Source: Eutreptiella sp. 'Long Island Sound 2002' (taxonomy: Eukaryota; Euglenozoa; Euglenophyceae; Eutreptiales; Eutreptiaceae). Taken from it: DNA of 64,000 bases. The DNA is taken from contig OZ038382.1 in NCBI GenBank assembly GCA_964036045.1, positions 87,963,795 through 88,027,794 on the forward strand. Direction: 5' to 3'. The position numbers and the translations under genes are program-made. Shown in pieces: positions 1 to 11,099 of the stretch. Each line of letters opens with the position of its first letter. Position 1 is the first letter of the stretch. A model generated the notes under the pieces. The model did no database searches. It was not told the DNA's origin and worked only from the letters and a program-made list of their open reading frames with translations.

Positions 1-8
1 TCAATCCC

Positions 9-305
9 ATGCCGACCCCAGCTGCAGCGCCCACGGCTTCAGCCGTGGCAGAGCCGATGAACGTCGATGCAATTGCCAAGCTCCAGGAAGCGCTACGTGC
101 CTACATTGGTGAACGGCTCGGACCCCAACATGGTGGACACCAAGATGGTCAAGAAAGCAGGCGTTGCTACAATTCTGGTGAACAAGGCCACTTGGCCCGT
201 GAGTGTCCAAAAGGTCGACCGCCATCCCGAGGACGAGAAAGTCGGGAATCAAGGTCGAACACACCGAGACGAGATCAGAGTCGAGACAGCAAGGGACGGT
301 TTTGA
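9..305 (+). pseudogene. Family A gag tail with a damaged CCHC zinc knuckle
   Basis: This is the C-terminal end of a retrotransposon Gag; the rest lies left of the window. It carries a nucleocapsid-type zinc knuckle, which in this family binds the element RNA during packaging. The segment CYNSGEQGHLAREC has the CX2CX4HX4C spacing, but the second cysteine is serine (tct where tgt is expected), so zinc binding is probably lost. An Arg/Ser-rich tail follows. The frame closes at 305, and the protease downstream is in a different frame, so at least one indel separates them. Partial and decayed; the assignment rests on the knuckle and on the neighbouring protease and RT. Confidence 0.7.
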
Positions 306-459
306 TCCCGCTCCAAGAGCAGAGAAAGGCCTACAACGGCCTAGAAAACAATTCGGAAGACCTGGTGGCGGAAGTCCTCGAGAAGAGCTCAACACCACCA
401 CCAGCACCCATAAACCCGAAAAGAATTCGACACTGGGAGGTGTCAATGTCGAAGGAACC

Positions 460-1251
460 GAACCTGAGCATGCGTCTCTGTTCACGGTTCGAGGGCGCAT
501 TTGCGGATGTCGTGAAGACTCCTTTGACTCCAGCGTGGAACTGTTGGTCGACTGTGGAGCGACCAGCGACTTTATGACGATGCAAACTGCAAAGAGGGCG
601 CGACTTCCCCTCTATAAACTGAGAAACCCTGGACACGTCTTGACAGCCGGAGGTGTCCAAGTCGAAGTACGATACTACACGAGAGCTTATGTTCGAGTTG
701 GAGAGCTTGTATTTCGTCATCACTTCAAGGTCTTGGAGATTTTGCCGGATGTGGTACTTGGACTACCATGGCTTCGAAGCTACAACCCAACTGTCAACTG
801 GAAGGAACGGTACACCGACAGCCAACATGGTTCAAATTCCTACCTGTTATCTTTTGGCGAATCACGACATTCCACCAAGCTACAGTTTCAAGCAGCTTCG
901 AAGCTGGACCTTCTTTGGATACTTTCATCCAGTTCCTCGAAAGCGAGTCCGGTTGGGAATCCTACCCCACATGCCAAAGAACACCTTGACCTACACTCGT
1001 CGACACACGTTCATCGCGGTACTGACATGTACGATGAGTCCGAAACGGAAGATGGTATCACCGATGAGGAGTGCAGCGATATGGAGTTTGAGTACATTTC
1101 GTTGCCCAAACTCAAAAGAGAGATCCGTAGATCTGATCTCAGGGGAGATCAAGTATTTCTGTGCTGCATGCCTCGACCAGCAGTGCCGGTCGATGAAATG
1201 TATAAGATGCACGCCAGTGATGGCAATGATGACGGGCTTGACCCCGTTTGA
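460..1251 (+). pseudogene. Family A retropepsin-type protease and linker to RT
   Basis: This is an aspartic protease domain of a Ty3/gypsy pol, which would cut the Gag-Pol polyprotein. The catalytic motif appears as VDCGATSDFM near 550-580, a D-x-G-A variant with Cys in the usual Thr/Ser place. About 75 residues later comes VVLGLPWL, the conserved ILG-like second half of the retropepsin fold. An acidic linker follows and the frame stops at 1249-1251, about 150 bases before the RT frame opens. The same frame is open back to 67, but the segment before about 460 looks shifted relative to the Gag tail. Degraded, but clear by motif and position. Confidence 0.72.
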
Positions 1252-1401
1252 CGCAAACTGCCGAATCGATTAGACAAGTGGGCGGACCTCTAGGACCGGG
1301 AGAAAGCGGAGTATGGAGACCTACCTCCGTATCGACCTGGAAGAGATCACCGAATACGCCTCGATTCGGAAGACAATCCACCGTGGGTACACCCTTACAA
1401 A

Positions 1402-3275
1402 ATGGATCCGAGCCAACTAGATGAACTTCGACAACAATTGGACAAGTTGCATCGATCTGGTTGGATCAGACCATCCTCGAGTCCATACGGAGCAGGTTGC
1501 CTACCGATGAAGAAAGCGAATGGTAAATGGCGCATGTGCGTCGACTACCGAGCGTTGAATACGCGAACTGTACGATCTCGGTATCCTTTGCCATTGATCC
1601 AATCCATTCTGAGTACACTGGGGGGTTCCACCGTATTCTCGAAAATCGACCTTGTTAGTGGGTTCCACCAGATCCGAATCCAAGACGAAGATATCGAAGA
1701 AACCGCCTTCAACACACAATTTGGCGCCTTCGAGTGGGTTGTAATGCCCTTTGGCCTCTGTAATGCGCCGTTGACGTTCCAACGCGTCGTGAACGATGTC
1801 CTTTGAGACCACTTGGGGATCTTTGTATGGGTGTACATCGAGACATCCTCATTTTCTCGAAGGATGCGGATAAACACCAACGACATCTCGATTTGGTACA
1901 TGAACTACTCCGCAAAGACCAGTTCTTTCCCTGCATCGATAAATCCACATTCTTTCGGAGTCGAGTACCCTTCTGTGGGTACATCATCGACAAAGATGGA
2001 GTACACATGGACCCCGAAAAGATCAAGGTCATTGGAGGTTGGCCTCCGCCAACTACGGTTAATGAAGTTCGACAATTCATTGGATTGTGTGGATTTTACC
2101 AGCAGTTTGTCGAAGGGTTCCAAGCTGTCGCAGCCCCTCTGACTGCGATGTTTAAAGCAGACTTCGAGTGGGAATGGACAGCCGTCCATCAGGCTTTCTT
2201 CGACAGGCTGAAGCGGGCGATGATCAATGCGACACATCTCAGTGCTATTGACCCTCGACAGCCGTATCACCTGTACACAGACGCTTCGAAAGACTGCGTG
2301 GGTGCTACGCTCGAGCAAGGATGTGCGCATGGGAAGTACAAGGGACATCTTCGACCTGTTGCCTTCATGTCACGGAAAATGCAGCCTGCCGAAACTCGAT
2401 ACCCGATTCGAGAGCAGGAGTTATTGGCCATCGTATTAGTGTAGAAGCAGTGGTTTCACCTACTTCGAGGACCGCAGCAGGTGCACGTGCACAATGACCA
2501 CGAACGTCTTCGATATCTCAAGACATGTCCTCGACCACTGACACCACGGCAGGCACGATGGTCCCAATTCCTCGAAGAATACAACCTGACGTTGTGGTAC
2601 GTACCGGGCCTCGAGAATCCTGCGGTAGACGCCTGCTCCCGTCTGACTTCGCAACAGTTGACGGATATCGAAAATGCCACACGTACACGGGCTTTCGCAA
2701 TTCCCCTGGTCAAAGATTGGGCTTCACGGGAGGGAGAACCTGTCCATGAGTTCCTACCGGTACTCGAAGACTCATTCTCTCATGAAGAGGTGTGGCCCCG
2801 GCCGTACGACCACCTGTACGTTTCGCTTCGAAGCGGACGCTCCGTGGGGAAGGATCCTGACGCTGAGGAACTTGCGGAACCAGCCCCCCAATTTGACACT
2901 GAACCCGCCATCGAGCCAGAGGACCTGGAGCCGCTACCATCAACGACGACTGTCGAGCCGGAGACCCTGGGACTGGAGCCAGTGCCATTGGACGAGATCA
3001 TGGCTGACGATTCACACCAACCAGACATGCGTCTCGATGAGGCTGCCAATGAGCCAGACACACCTGCCGACACCGACGACCTTCCCGATGTGAGCATGGA
3101 TCGCCCTCTTCGAGTCACTTTTGGCAATGAACTTCGATATGCACCGACCATGGCGGAGCTGATTGGCTGTCGACGTCATCGTGATGGCACATTACAATCA
3201 GTTCCCTTGCCGAAGGTTGGGTCAAACACGCCGTACCCTTCGAGTCTTAAAGGTACGCACCGCCGAGTACATTGA
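1402..3275 (+). pseudogene. Family A reverse transcriptase and RNase H, broken in the catalytic YIDD box
   Basis: RT fingers and palm motifs are clear: a KANGKWRMCVDYRALN-type block near 1510-1560, FSKIDLVSGFHQI near 1640-1680 and MPFGLCNAPLTFQ near 1745-1780. A TGA interrupts at 1804-1806. At the catalytic tyrosine-x-Asp-Asp box (1834-1845) one base is missing between 1841 and 1842, so the frame changes inside the active site. The thumb and RNase H then continue in frame to 2441; RNase H motifs include YTDASKD near 2276 and an RxxEQELLAIV block near 2409. A TAG lies at 2442-2444, and the connection and RNase H tail with an acidic, proline-rich linker runs to a TGA at 3273-3275. This copy cannot encode an active enzyme. 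Confidence 0.88.
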
Positions 3276-3293
3276 CATTATCAGTGGAAAGAC

Positions 3294-4205
3294 TTGACTT
3301 TGACAGCTGTGTGGGCAGCAGCCTATCGAGAAGACCCACGGACGAAGCACATCTACGAAGTCGCGGTTCGAAGCCCTGCGGCACGACACCAGCTTCGAGC
3401 TGGCAGGTTGTCCTTCGATGATGGCAAATTCTTCCATTTGTCGATGATGGGCAAACGTGTGCTTGTTCCTCGAACACTGGTTACGTCGATTGTGGCTATG
3501 TATCACGAGTCGGAGTTCTATGGCCATTCAGGTGTCCTTGGAACCATGGCCCTGATTAAGCGCGACTACGTATGTTCGCACCTCCGACACTACGTTCAGC
3601 GATACATACTAAGTTGCGATGTCTGTCAAGCGGCAAAATCAAGGCTAGTCGACACCGCCAGAGTGCCAAGACCATTGCCAGTGCCAGACACGAAATGGCA
3701 CAGTGTGTCCATCGATTGGGTTTCAGGATTGCCGCCGACCACAAGGGGTCATGATGCCATCATGACTGTAGTCCACCGATTCTCCGAGCGCGGAATGTTC
3801 ATCCCCTGTCGCAAGGATTTGACAGCCGACGACCTTATCTATGTGTTCCTGCGTGAACTAGTTCGACTGAAAGGATGCCCTCGACAAATTGTTTCTGACC
3901 GAGACAAGCTATTCGAGTCTCAGGCGTCGAAGGAGTTGGCTCAGCGTTTCAAGATTGAGATGCATCAAACAGTGGCCAACCGCCCTCGAAGCAATGGCCT
4001 GGCGGAGCGCAGCAACCAGTCGATCCTCCAGCGCCTGCGTACACACGGCATCTTCGGCAACAACGAGTGGGATGTCGGCCCCCTGTTTGCCGAAACCCAG
4101 TTCAACAACCTGACATCTAATAGCCTTCGGCTATCCCCGTTCGAGATAGAAGAAGGACGAACACCCCTTTTTCCATTGGACTTTCCCCGACTGACTTCTC
4201 ATTAA
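3294..4205 (+). pseudogene. Family A integrase: zinc domain and DDE core
   Basis: This is the integrase that would insert element cDNA. The HHCC zinc domain is visible at residues 70-111 (His pair around YHESEFYGHSG, then CDVCQ). The RNase H-fold core holds the catalytic triad: D141 in SIDWVSGLP, D202 in IVSDRDKLF and E238 in GLAERSNQ. The spacing D-61-D-35-E is normal for Ty3/gypsy integrases. A TAA at 4203-4205 separates the core from the C-terminal part in the same frame, and a TGA at 3273 cuts it from RNase H. All triad residues survive, so decay here is mostly by nonsense changes. Confidence 0.88.
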
Positions 4206-4220
4206 CATGAACCATCGACC

Positions 4221-4750
4221 GTGAATGATTACATGCAACTTGCGGAACGTACCTTCCATTCTGTGCGTGCAATGCTTGCTGAAGAGTGTGGACGCCAGAT
4301 GCATGTGGTTCTGCAAATGGACCGACACGTTCGAGTGCCTGAAGTCGGTGAACGATGGTGGGTGTTGGTACCGGAATATCGACATAAAGGGAAACTCGAT
4401 GTTGTCTGGTGCGGCCCTTACAAAATTCTCGAGGTACTGAACAGGGGCGAGAATGTTAAACTGGACATCCCTGCCCCATTTGATGGCTTGCGAGTTTTCA
4501 ATCGGGGCAGCATAAAGCTCTACGTCCAAAGAGAGGGACAGCCGGTGTGGGAGTTCCCGATGCCCCCTGTAAAAACTGGAGAATCCCCTCGACTTGTCAA
4601 GATTGTGACTAGACGTCGAGTGGGATCCAAAAAGCGCCGCACATTCCTGTACTGTTGTGAATGAGATGACGACACATGGTCTTGGGAGTCGAGCAAGGCT
4701 CTAGAGGAGGGTCCTGTGTACCTTGAGTTCCTTCGACTCCACCCTGAGTA
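4221..4750 (+). pseudogene. Family A integrase C-terminus with chromodomain-like end
   Basis: This continues the integrase frame after the TAA at 4203. The GERWWVLVP and GPYKILEVL segments match the SH3-like DNA-binding part of gypsy integrases. After it, RLVKIVTRRRVGSKKR, FLYCCE and then, past a TGA at 4662-4664, DDDTWSWESSKALEEG resemble a chromodomain (basic strand, aromatic cage residues, W-E helix start). Chromodomains target chromoviruses to modified histones. The TGA sits where a Trp codon would fit a chromodomain, which suggests TGG to TGA. The frame ends near 4748, about 90 bases before the target duplication of the next insertion. Confidence 0.65.
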
Positions 4751-4834
4751 ACCTTACTCTTCTCTGCAGCGTGGTTTTTCGAAAAACTCATGCGAGTTCC
4801 GGGTCGATCGCCGGAGCCTCCGCCTATGGTACTA

Positions 4835-4839
4835 CATCC
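4835..4839. repeat. Left target-site duplication of B copy 1 (catcc)
   Basis: The 5-bp duplicate is repeated exactly at 31053-31057, directly after the right LTR. Five bases is the usual staggered cut of gypsy integrases. It fixes the LTR ends as AG...CT. Confidence 0.85.
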
Positions 4840-5546
4840 AGTAAGAAAAAGTCACTGCCATGTCTTTCTTGGAGGGCTGGATCCAGGCCAAGCCCCCCTT
4901 CAAACCCTTTTGTTGATGCTAAGACAACCTGAAGTGTTTTTATCTCTCTTTTGAAGCCCAAAGTACACTTTCTCAAAGTAACTAGGGTTGTGACCCTAGC
5001 CCCCCATGAAGTTCACCCCTACCACTCAACTGAGCGGAGGTACCTTCCTTCATGGAGGATATATCGGAAAAAATAGGCATTTCATGCTTTAGGCCTTGGA
5101 GGTTAAGCCTAGTGGTCTCCCACCCCAAGACCCCTATACTCAATTGTTTCGACCACTTATTGTGGTTCTACTTTTCAACTGTTTCTGAATTCAGTTGCTT
5201 GGCCAAGTCATTTTCTGTGTTGGCCTGACATCTATGCCCCACATTCCTAACCAGCACCATTTCACCCAAAAGAGTGCACATGAAGTGCCTAATGCTATCT
5301 TGGAGGCCTGAGTCAGTCCAATTTTCATATAAAATCTTTTGTAATATCCATTTGTGATTGAATCTTTGTGTATAAACCTGCATTGTCTATCTGCAGCCCT
5401 TCTGTGTTACACTGGATTCCAAAACCAATCATTGATTCGATCCACATCCTGTTCTTGCTCTATTTGCTGCTTTGGTTTGGGTTTTCAACTTGAAAACCTG
5501 CAGGATTTCATTAAAATATCTAGGGCATAAATCAAGGACATCTTCC
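4840..5546 (+). repeat. 5' LTR of B copy 1
   Basis: One of four copies of a ~708-bp LTR in the window (others 30344-31052, 40169-40876, 50673-51382). It starts agtaagaaa and ends near gacatcttcc, so it lacks the common TG...CA ends. It should carry the element promoter and RNA start, but I cannot mark a TATA box with confidence. Apparent short open frames inside it are not conserved in reading and are ignored. Confidence 0.9.
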
Positions 5547-5556
5547 GGTAGCAGAG
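5547..5556 (+). promoter_or_regulatory. Primer-binding site of B copy 1 (initiator tRNA-Met type)
   Basis: The sequence ggtagcagag directly after the LTR is complementary to the 3' end CTCTGCTACC(A) known for eukaryotic initiator tRNA-Met. The same ten bases occur at the matching place in copy 2 (50663-50672). The base before it is C rather than the T expected to pair with the terminal A. Confidence 0.72.
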
Positions 5557-5628
5557 ACAGTCCCTTGTGACCTTTTGAACCGACCCTGAGAAGAAGTTCA
5601 GCACACAAAGCTCAACAACAAGTTCATC

Positions 5629-7836
5629 ATGTCCACGCCAAGCGTCAGGACCTGGCGCATAAGAACTGTCCAAGTACAAATGGGCAGCATGGCCCACCCT
5701 ATGAGTGAACCACCTTACCGAGCTCCACAACATCTCAGTGGCGCATCTGGGTCCCAAGGAGATCCAGATCGCAGAGGGGCGGAAGAAAATACAGGCCGTA
5801 CCACCGAGGCCTTAGCGGCACACGGTGGAGACAGCCTTCAGCATCTCCACAGGCGTGTAGCAGCCTCAGTCTCCCGATCTGCCTCTCCGGCTTCGTCCTC
5901 AACAGCGATTGGAGGCCCTGAGGAATATGAGGAGCTGAGGAAGAAAATGGATGAATACATCCTCCATGAGGAGTACTACAAATCCATTCGTGGAGAAGAT
6001 GGGGAGGAGCCATTGGCAGTACATGGATCCAGACCACGTACAGACCTAGGGTCCTACACGCACTCTGGCCCGCCGTCCGACAGAGCCGAGACAGCATCCC
6101 TGCCAAGACGACCGAGACCCCAGTATCCAAGAGCATGTTGTCCAACCCCAAGGGCTCCCAAAGTGGGCCCGACTCGAGTTGAGGAACAACATCATCCAAG
6201 GCCAACCTACGGTGCCCTGGATCATACGGCCGAACTGCTGGCCAAACTTCTGTCTGGATCAGAGGATCAAGATGTGACAGCCCTATCGGAGGCCATTAAG
6301 GCGAAACTGGGTATTGCAGAACCTTTACCGGAGCTAGAGTTCTCCTCCCCCTCTCCCGGACTGAGTACCCTGGCCGAAGATCTTAAGTGATCAAGGGTTT
6401 CAAGGCTGTTGCCTAAGGTCACCTGCCCCAGCCCCTTTCACCCCCGTGCCAGGACAGTGCCCATGGCTGAACTACAGGACGTGCCTGTCACAGAGACTGA
6501 GAAAAGAGGGCTGTCAGCCCTGGCACCTCTTGCCGGCGTATAGCCTTCAGGCCTAACTCCGGGAGGTGGGAAGACGGGCAGACCTATCCCCCAGGCGAAC
6601 ATCCAGCTGGAACTGCCGGAGTTCGACCCCAAAAATCTGCCCGCATGGGCAGAAGAATTTGCTGAGTTCCTTTTGCTGACTGGCCAATCCCATGTGGATG
6701 TGGCCACCAAATGCTCACTGCTGAAACGCTCATGCAAAAAGAAAATTTTGCAAAAACAGGTGAAACAGATTGAGAAAACCTGTTCCACCTGGGCAGAGGT
6801 ACTCCTGAGGTTGGAGAAAACATTCCCAGTCTATGAGACTGACCTCAGTGTGCGCACACAGATAGAGGAGCTACCTATGCTCCCTGAGTTTCCTTCCGCT
6901 GCGCGAATTTCTGAATATGTGTGCGACTTGGAGTACTTGTTTTCGCGGCTGAACGTGGGCTCCTACGGACCCACTGAGCCCCACCTGTGGCTCATGAGTA
7001 AGATCCCCAAACGTACGTGGGATGATTGCCGTTCCACTTCTGAGAGGAAGAGTAGGACCCACTCGTACGATGAACTGGTGGACCTCTTGATTGAGCTAGC
7101 TCTTGAGAGAGAGAATGACTCCCACATGGAGAAATTCCTCAAGAATCATTTGGGTCGAGGTGGAACCCCTACCCCCGAACGTGGCGAAGGAAAAGGGCCT
7201 AAAAATCCCACTAACGCCAACCATGGAGGTGGTAAGGGGAGGAGTAACCTCTGTGCCATGAATGAGGTTAATCCTGATGCAGGTACACCCCCTCTGTTCT
7301 ACTGCAAACCTGTCAATGACAAGGGGGGGCCTTGTCATGCCTCTGACTGCGATCACCGCAGTAGCTGTAGGCTGCAGATGAAACGACAGCAGCATACCAA
7401 GGATGGGAAACCCGCGACCCATCAGGACCATTTCAGGTGTACCATCACCTGTGGCTATTGTGGCGAACATCGTCACTACGAGGACGAATGCCACTTAAAG
7501 AAACGCGAGAGTGACAAACTCAAGCGTCAGGAGGCAGAACGCAAGAAGAGCCAAACACCCACCAGAAATCTCCCGAGTGGGGATAAAGGTGGTAAAGGAG
7601 GTGGCAAGGGGGGTGGCAAAAATGGACCCCCTAGCCCCCAGAGGCGCTCATCAGCGCCCGTTGCTACACCCACTCCTGCTGCTACACCCGCTCCTGCCGC
7701 AGGTGATCCTAAGAAGCGTCCCAAGGGGGATAACGCTACCCCTGAGGGGAATAACTCCAAGAAGAGGCGCTTGGCCTGGATGGCCAGGTCCCTCATTGCT
7801 GCAGGGGTGTATGTCAAGTTCTCTGATGAGGAGTAG
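5629..7836 (+). pseudogene. B copy 1 Gag (capsid and zinc-knuckle nucleocapsid)
   Basis: A Gag polyprotein of about 735 codons in one frame with two private in-frame stops: TGA at 6388-6390 (AGA in copy 2) and TAG at 6541-6543. The N-terminus is Ser/Pro/Arg-rich. The capsid-like part is around 6590-7140 (FDPKNLPAWAEEFAEFLLL and following helices). Near 7300-7370 there is a Cys/His cluster, then a textbook CCHC knuckle CGYCGEHRHYEDEC at about 7450-7491. A Lys/Gly-rich tail of GGKGGGKGGGK type follows. The start ATG at 5629 is matched by copy 2. The frame ends in TAG at 7834-7836, where copy 2 continues in the same frame into protease. Confidence 0.87.
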
Positions 7837-10597
7837 GGGGGGCGGCTCTGAAGAGGAGGACTTGGTTTTCTGGATCCTCGTGAAAATCGGGGATCAAGTT
7901 TTTCGAGCGGTGCTTGACACCGGTGCAACACGTTCCATAGTGGCCCGGCGCCTGCTAAAGACTTACAAGAAAACTAAGACCGTGACCATAAGAGTAGGGG
8001 ATGGGCGTACCATCCATTTCTTGGGGGGAGTCGATGTGACTATATGCCTGGGCGACGAAGCACTGACCCAACACTGCAGAGTGCTGGACACCGACGCCTT
8101 TGACATCGTCATTTGTGCAGACTTCCTACGAAGAACCCCCCAGGTAAAAATGCTGTCTCTCCAGCGCCCCTATTCTTTGCACTGCGACTTTGGCAGTGGG
8201 CTTTTCTCCGTACCTTTGGAGCTGTCAGGACGAAAAGAGTCTGGGCTGCGCTACGCATCCAAGACTAACTATCGTACTGAAAACTACCAATTTGCCCGTC
8301 ACGTTCTTGAAAATGGACTGGCGGCCCTTCAGTTGAACCTGGATGAGATCCAGGTGGAATTGTTTGCGAGCCAACAACAGCACATCATGCAGTTGTACTG
8401 CTTGAAACAACTGAACAATGCTTTCCGTTTCTTCTGCAAAGCAATGGGCCTAGCGTATGCTAACCCTCCTCTCTCCCTGCTCGCGAAGGTTCTAACCAAA
8501 ATCGTTTATGTGGGAGGAAGGGTTGTCATCTGCACCCCTGACTGGGGCTGCTCTGATGAACATGCTTACTGGCGCCGTATGCTAGATCGAATGACCGTGG
8601 GAGGAGTGCAACTCCCCGACGGCCCCATCTACATGCCTGAGGACTCAGACACAGCTATGCAGGCCCCTGAGTGGGCCAGTTTCCTGTCCATCGTCGATGG
8701 ATCTCTCAATCCTGTACCCCTGTGTGACCTGGACCAGGTGCTACTGAAAGAGGTCATGGCCGAAAATCCTGGCCTGACCCTTTTTGATCTCAAAAATCGA
8801 TCTCCTGAGCACCTATCTGCCACACTTACAGGGTGTGAGTCTCCCGATGACTATCTGGAACCTGCAGCTGTAAAAGAGGATGTTGACGACCAACTGTCTG
8901 AGATCGCCAGCACTATTCCTCCTGTTGATCCCAGCTGTGTTGACCTAAAATACAGTGCCTTTCTCGCCCAGCTGTTACTGGAGGAGGTAGATCTAGAGTC
9001 AACCCCTGAATCCGCTTCCCCTGTTGGGAAGCCAGTGCTACACATGCAGCCTATGCACACAGGTGAACCCGTGGCCAGGAGTGCTGATGCTCTCGCGCGG
9101 CCTGCTGCTAATAACATGCCATTGTCTGAGCATGACACTCAGATACTCCGGCGGCTGTTGTACCTGAAGGCCAAAGGTATTGAGCGCCAAGAGCGGCTGC
9201 AATACCTCAGACAGACCTGGAAATCCTCCATCTGGTCTGAGGAGGACGATGATTCCAATACGCTGCCTGATCCTGAGATACCACTAGTGTATTCTCTGCA
9301 CTATGGGCAGCAATGTCCCCCTGAGTGTGACGATGGTTCTGTGCCTGCCGAAACTGCTGATCGGCAGAGAAAGAAAGAACATGGAAAGAGCAACCTCCAT
9401 GCTCAGGAGGATTTATTTAAGAAACTGGAGAGTCTTAACCTTGACCCCCGCCTGAAGAAACTGCTGATAACCTATGAGGAGGTGTTCGGCGCCTTGCCGC
9501 CTCCCCTCTCTTGTAAAAAACTGGTCCAGATGGACCTGAAACTGAAACCTGAATTTGAAGAGAGGCGAGTGAGGCGTCGTCCCTATCCCGCTCCACAGGA
9601 ACAGGTTGAAGAAATCGAGCGCCAGATCCAGGAATGTATTGATGCTGGCCTCGTTGAAGAATATAAGCAGGGGGACTACCCCCATCACTGCAGTCCCTGT
9701 TTCTTGGTTGCCAAACCAGGGTCGACTGCCCTACGACTGGTTGGGGACTATGGTGAGGTCAACCAGAAAACCGAGAACCACTCAGGGAGTATTCCTAACA
9801 TGGAAAATACCCTGGAGCGTATTGCCAAATGCAGGTACAAGACCGAAATGGACAAACGCTCTGGTTTCTGGCAGGTGGACCTAACCGCCGCAGCTCAGGA
9901 GCTGTTGGCTTTTCTAACCCCTAAGGGCCGTGTCTTTAAGTGGAAGGTTATGCCCTTCGGGGTGGCTAATGCTCCAGCGCTCCTCCAGGAGCTAATGAAC
10001 AAAATTTTGTACATACTGAGGCGCAGGCCTCTAGTACAGGAGTTGATTTCTCGGGGTGCAGAAACGGAGGCTCACATCAACGACGTGAGTTTGGGTACTG
10101 ATACCAAAGAGGACCATGTCCTTCTCCTCCGTGAATTTTTCATTTTCTGTCAAGAAAACCATCTCCGATTCAAACTCGAAAAATGTGAGTTTATGAAAGA
10201 GGAGATGGAGTATTTGGGTTTCGACGTGGGGTATGGTTGGTGGAAACCAGCCGCGTCTAAGATGCAGCCCCTACAGGACATGCAGATTCGCGATGACCCT
10301 AAGAAGGGTCTACACGACGTGAGGAGTTTTGTGGGCGCCTGTAATTTCTATCGGCGTCACATCCACAATTTAACTTACTCCTCTGCACCCCTCACTGACC
10401 TAATCAAGACAACTACTCCCTGGAGGCTGACCTCCAGAGAAGAAGAGTTTTTCCAGGAGTTGAAGAAGAAGATTGCCTCCTCCAACTGCCTGGGAGTACC
10501 CCGCCCTGAGGGCGAGATAGTCGTGATCACTGATGCCAGTGATATAGGGGGGGTGGTACAATCTACCAATGGCAGGAGCTTAACCCCACTGAACTAA
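7837..10597 (+). pseudogene. B copy 1 Pol: protease, methyltransferase-like domain, RT and start of RNase H
   Basis: This frame is open from 7511 and overlaps Gag. Domains in order: retropepsin with DTGA at 7916-7927; a Dam-like segment with VELFASQQ near 8353, YANPPLSLL near 8456-8482 and ICTPDWG near 8527-8547; an acidic linker; then RT from about 9530 with KTEMDKRSGFWQVDL and MPFGVANAP. The catalytic box reads HIND (10073-10084) instead of YIDD, removing the aromatic residue and the first catalytic Asp. RNase H begins at TDASD near 10530. A run of seven G (about 10548-10554; eight in copy 2) shifts the frame, which stops at 10597. One extra G after the Gag stop puts this copy in +1 relative to Gag, unlike copy 2. 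Confidence 0.9.
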
Positions 10598-11067
10598 ACC
10601 ACAGCCATTATCGTACTAGTGGACTGGACCGTGATGGGTCGTTGAAACATGACTATCCTACCAGTGAGTGGCGACTGGTGCCACCGGGACACTGGAATTG
10701 GAAATGGAACCAAGCGCGTTCTAATTACAGCACCTATGACAAGGAACTCCTGGCCGGGTTCTTGGTGCTTTCGTCACAATCCCGACTCCTGGGATCTAAC
10801 CCTATTGTCTGGCTGTGTGACCAGGAGCCTGTGAAGTCTTTTCAGAAGGGCCCACCACCAGAGAAAGCAAAGCTAAAACGGTGGTGGACTTACCTGAGCC
10901 AGTTCAGGCTGACAGTACATCATATCCCCCGGATAAAGAATGAACTGTCTGACTATATATCGCGCAACAACTTCGATGCGCTTATTGGTGAGAGCTCTGA
11001 GGCGCTCGCCAGAGAGGCTTTCCAGCGTATGGATGTCCAGCTTGATCTGTCCATGCGCACTGCTTGA
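10598..11067 (+). pseudogene. B copy 1 RNase H remainder
   Basis: Continues RNase H in the frame entered after the G-tract slip; the readable part begins about 10642. Typical pieces are NYSTYDKELLAGFLVL near 10722-10770 (conserved catalytic Glu region), LCDQEPVKSF and HHIPRIKNELSDYISR near 10920-10967, where the conserved Asp near the end of RNase H lies in the LSDYISR block. TGA at 11065-11067 ends it; copy 2 has a Gly codon there and reads on towards integrase. RNase H removes the RNA template during reverse transcription. Confidence 0.82.
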
Positions 11068-11099
11068 ATCCTGGAGGGTTGGAGTCTAACCGACTATCA

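Noticed and set aside
5168-5383. 71-codon frame present in several B LTRs
   Set aside because: LTR sequence; frames differ by indels between copies and carry no domain.
6438-6823. Minus-strand frames opposite B Gag, also present opposite copy 2
   Set aside because: Shadows of the Gag codons; no independent signal.
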